From Pseudomonadota bacterium (GTDB lineage: Bacteria; Pseudomonadota; Alphaproteobacteria; Rhizobiales; Rhizobiaceae): 7,140 bases of DNA. The notes beneath the pieces are model-generated. The model ran no database searches, was not told the DNA's origin, and saw only the letters and a program-made list of their open reading frames with translations. A program made the translations under genes and the position numbers. Within the stretch, counting starts at the first letter, position 1. Every line of letters begins with the position of its first letter. Shown here piece by piece: positions 5,284-7,140 of this stretch. Location of the stretch: positions 1 through 7,140 of the forward strand of contig JAEXXS010000429.1 of NCBI GenBank assembly GCA_023451915.1. Reading direction: 5' to 3'.

Positions 5284-6509
5284 TGCACCACCAGCTCCGC
5301 GTGAAGCGCGCCGGAAGACTTGATCGCCTGAAGGATGGCGATGATACCGGTCGGCTTCACACCCATCTGGTTGAGACCCTTGACCAGATTTTCCAGATTG
5401 GCGCCGGTCAGAATCCCGATCTTGGCATTGGGCTGATTAACGGCGATATCGGTGCTCGGCTCCATCGCCGTCACGCCGTCGCTGAAGGGTTCAGGCTGCA
5501 CGACCATCGGCGTTTCCGTCACGCGCACCGTCAGGCTGCCATGGCTGATCGCCACCTTCGAAATGCGCACCTTCGCGCCGATGACCACCGTGCCGGTGCG
5601 CTCATCCACCACCACGCGCGCCACCTCATCCGTGATGATCGGCAGGCCTTCCAGCTCTGCGAGAAAGCGGGCGGCAGGCACATTTTTCGGACGCGACAGG
5701 CGGATCGTCTTGGCATCGCGGGCCAACGCCACACCGCGACCATAACGACGCTTGGCAAAAATATTGATCGTATCGGCAGTGCGCACGGCCGTCGTGAAAT
5801 CGGGATCGCGCAGTTCGACGATCATCTCGCTGTCCTTGCCGAAATTACCGGCAACCTCGCGCTCGACCAGAGCGCCGTTGGGAATGCGGCCCGATGTCGG
5901 CACGCCCTGCGTGATGGAGGCGGCATCGCCTTCGGCGGTAAAGCCGGAGACGATCATATTGCCCTGCGCAACAGCGTAAATCTGGTTATCGGCGCCCATC
6001 AACTGCGTCATGACGAGCGTACCGCCCTGCAAGGAGGTGGAATCGCCGATGGACGAAACCGTCACATCGATGCGCGAGCCGGAACCAGCAAAGGCGGGCA
6101 GATTGGCGGTGACAATCACGGCAGCCGTGTTCTTCGAACGGGTGGAATTGCGCGGCGCATTGATGCCCAGATTATCAAGCATGGCGCGCATCGACTGTTC
6201 GGTGAAAGGCGAGTTGCGCAGGCTGTCGCCCGTACCTTTTAGGCCGATCACCAGACCGTAACCGACAAGCTGGTTTTCGCGCACGCCCTGAATGGTCGCG
6301 ATATCCTTGAGGCGCGCAACAGCGCTGCCCCGGCCAAGCTCGGCATAGGCCATCTTGGACGGATCGCCGCCAGCCCCCAGCCAATCGGCATCCGCTTCCA
6401 CGGCGGTGGCGAAATCCTTCACATTCTTGGCCGATTCATCCGCCAGAACCGCAACAGGTTGAAGCGCAAGAGCCAGAATGGCGATCAGCGTTGCCCAGGT
6501 TTTTATCAC
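5280..6509 (-). CDS. flgI: Flagellar P-ring protein FlgI, with N-terminal extension
   Basis: FlgI forms the P ring around the rod at the peptidoglycan. A signal peptide is visible (residues 1-23, ending PVAVLA). The conserved body begins at ARLKDIATIQGVRENQLVGYGLVIGL (about 65-90), then GTGDSLRNSPFT, LPAFAGSGSRIDVTVSSIGDSTSLQGGTL and a C-terminal NLVKGLNQMGVKPTGIIAILQAIKSSGALHAEL, all typical. The protein is 409 residues against about 365-375 usually. The surplus is a stretch of about 40 residues between signal peptide and body. The start is a GTG at 6509 (not ATG) that overlaps the flgA stop as GTGA, with GGGG a few bases upstream. No later Met is followed by a signal peptide, which supports this start. 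It is coupled downstream to the motE-like gene. Confidence 0.96.
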   Translation of the reverse strand: MIKTWATLIAILALALQPVAVLADESAKNVKDFATAVEADADWLGAGGDPSKMAYAELGRGSAVARLKDIATIQGVRENQLVGYGLVIGLKGTGDSLRNSPFTEQSMRAMLDNLGINAPRNSTRSKNTAAVIVTANLPAFAGSGSRIDVTVSSIGDSTSLQGGTLVMTQLMGADNQIYAVAQGNMIVSGFTAEGDAASITQGVPTSGRIPNGALVEREVAGNFGKDSEMIVELRDPDFTTAVRTADTINIFAKRRYGRGVALARDAKTIRLSRPKNVPAARFLAELEGLPIITDEVARVVVDERTGTVVIGAKVRISKVAISHGSLTVRVTETPMVVQPEPFSDGVTAMEPSTDIAVNQPNAKIGILTGANLENLVKGLNQMGVKPTGIIAILQAIKSSGALHAELVVQ

Positions 6510-7015
6510 CGCATCCCCACTTGAACACGGCCATCGGCCAGCACCGTGCCGGGCACGACGACGCCGCTGTCGCTGTTGCGTACCTTGATGAAATCGCCTG
6601 CCGCGCCGGATTCGAGCGGAATGCCGACGGCCGTAATTGTCATGACGCCGGAATCGAACACCATCGTCACCGGCACGCCGCGCTTGACCAGCGACGGCTC
6701 CGAAAGAGCGGCAACGAGGATCGGCTTGCCGGCGATCAGCGTCTTGCGCGCGACCTTGCCGTCAGCCTGATCCACCGACAGCACATATTGCTGCGCAGCG
6801 GGCGCGCTGATGTAGAACTTCTTCTCGACCAGCGCGACATTGCTGACGACCTGTCCGGGATAAACGGTCGCCGAAGGCACGACGAAAGCGATGCGGTCGG
6901 TGGCGGAAGCCCCCGAAACCGCAGCCGCTGCAAGACCCGCCGCTCCGGCAATCGCCAGTGCGGCGCTTTTGAAGCGGGACCGGGCTTTGATGTCATTTCC
7001 TTGGGCGCGTTTCAT
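6506..7015 (-). CDS. flgA: Flagellar P-ring assembly chaperone FlgA (short form)
   Basis: FlgA is a periplasmic chaperone needed to build the P ring from FlgI, the next gene. I choose the ATG at 7015 (169 residues) because GGTGA lies five bases before it. A GTG at 7024 would add three residues but has no ribosome site. A signal peptide with a basic start and Ala-rich core spans about 1-38 (ending SGASA). The mature part shows the C-terminal SAF-type FlgA domain: YPGQVVSNVALVEKKFY, then KRGVPVTMVFDSGVMTITAVGIPLESGAAGDFIKVRNSDSGVVVPGTV, matching the family pattern of a GxPV strand, a glycine-rich turn and IxVRNxxSG. It lacks the N-terminal domain of the 219-residue enteric FlgA, as many alphaproteobacterial forms do. 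Its stop overlaps the flgI GTG start. Confidence 0.94.
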   Translation of the reverse strand: MKRAQGNDIKARSRFKSAALAIAGAAGLAAAAVSGASATDRIAFVVPSATVYPGQVVSNVALVEKKFYISAPAAQQYVLSVDQADGKVARKTLIAGKPILVAALSEPSLVKRGVPVTMVFDSGVMTITAVGIPLESGAAGDFIKVRNSDSGVVVPGTVLADGRVQVGMR

Positions 7016-7026
7016 GGTGATCACCG

Positions 7027-7140
7027 TCAGCGCATGTTCTTCGATACGGTCGCCGCCATTTCGTCGGCGGCCTGAATGACCTTGGAATTCATTTCATAGG
7101 CGCGCTGCGCCGTAATCAGATCGGTGATTTCCTTCACCGG
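7027..7140 (-). CDS. flgG: Flagellar distal rod protein FlgG, C-terminal end (partial)
   Basis: FlgG builds the distal rod that crosses the P and L rings. Only the last 37 codons and the stop are in the window. They read [20 protein letters not shown] then [17 protein letters not shown]. This is the classic C-terminal helix of rod and hook proteins (family pattern [28 protein letters not shown]), and the ending fits FlgG rather than hook or FlgF. The stop TGA (7027-7029) lies 11 bases before the chosen flgA start. Its place directly upstream of flgA and flgI agrees with rhizobial flagellar clusters. Confidence 0.92.
   Translation of the reverse strand, partial: PVKEITDLITAQRAYEMNSKVIQAADEMAATVSKNMR

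Noticed and set aside
5106..6242. 378-codon open frame on the plus strand
   Set aside because: Antisense to flgI and motE. His/Arg/Asp-rich composition and no recognisable motif mark it as a shadow of the codon bias.
7016..7024. GTG start for flgA at 7024
   Set aside because: It has no ribosome site, while the ATG at 7015 has GGTGA five bases upstream; the three extra residues add nothing to the signal peptide.

Overview
The window is a block of flagellar genes, all read from the minus strand, from an alphaproteobacterium of the Rhizobiales. The best guess is Brucella (or close kin such as Ochrobactrum). Reasons: GC-rich coding sequence; a 282-residue flagellin with no large variable domain; a MotE-type gene, known from rhizobial flagellar operons, between flgI and flgH; and the order flgG-flgA-flgI-motE-flgH-fliL-fliP, as in Sinorhizobium-type clusters. 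The genus comes from recognising the protein sequences, not from a search.

Layout in transcription order (right to left): the last 37 codons of flgG (7027-7140), then flgA, flgI, a motE-like gene, flgH, fliL and fliP, ending at 2635. Most of these junctions are 1-4 base stop/start overlaps, so this is one tightly packed operon. The only real gap is 56 bases between flgH and fliL, which holds a strong hairpin. After fliP come about 215 bases of AT-rich promoter-like DNA and a strongly structured leader, then flagellin (fliC, 1571-2419) as a separate unit. A perfect 9-bp hairpin follows fliC. About 250 bases of hairpin-rich intergenic DNA then lead into fliF, whose first 439 codons run off the left edge.

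The proteins belong to one flagellum. FliF is the MS ring in the inner membrane. FliP is part of the export gate. FliL supports the stator. FlgG is the distal rod. FlgA helps the P ring (FlgI) assemble, and FlgH is the outer-membrane L ring. The MotE-like protein is probably a periplasmic chaperone for the motor. FliC is the filament. Every frame seen here is open and intact, with no frameshift or early stop.

The genes are ordinary for such a locus. The most interesting part is regulatory: the fliC leader (2412-2514) folds into an almost gapless series of helices, has a competing alternative helix, and contains a 25-codon upstream ORF with its own Shine-Dalgarno that overlaps the fliC start. 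This would fit post-transcriptional control of flagellin (for example by FlbT), but that is a hypothesis.
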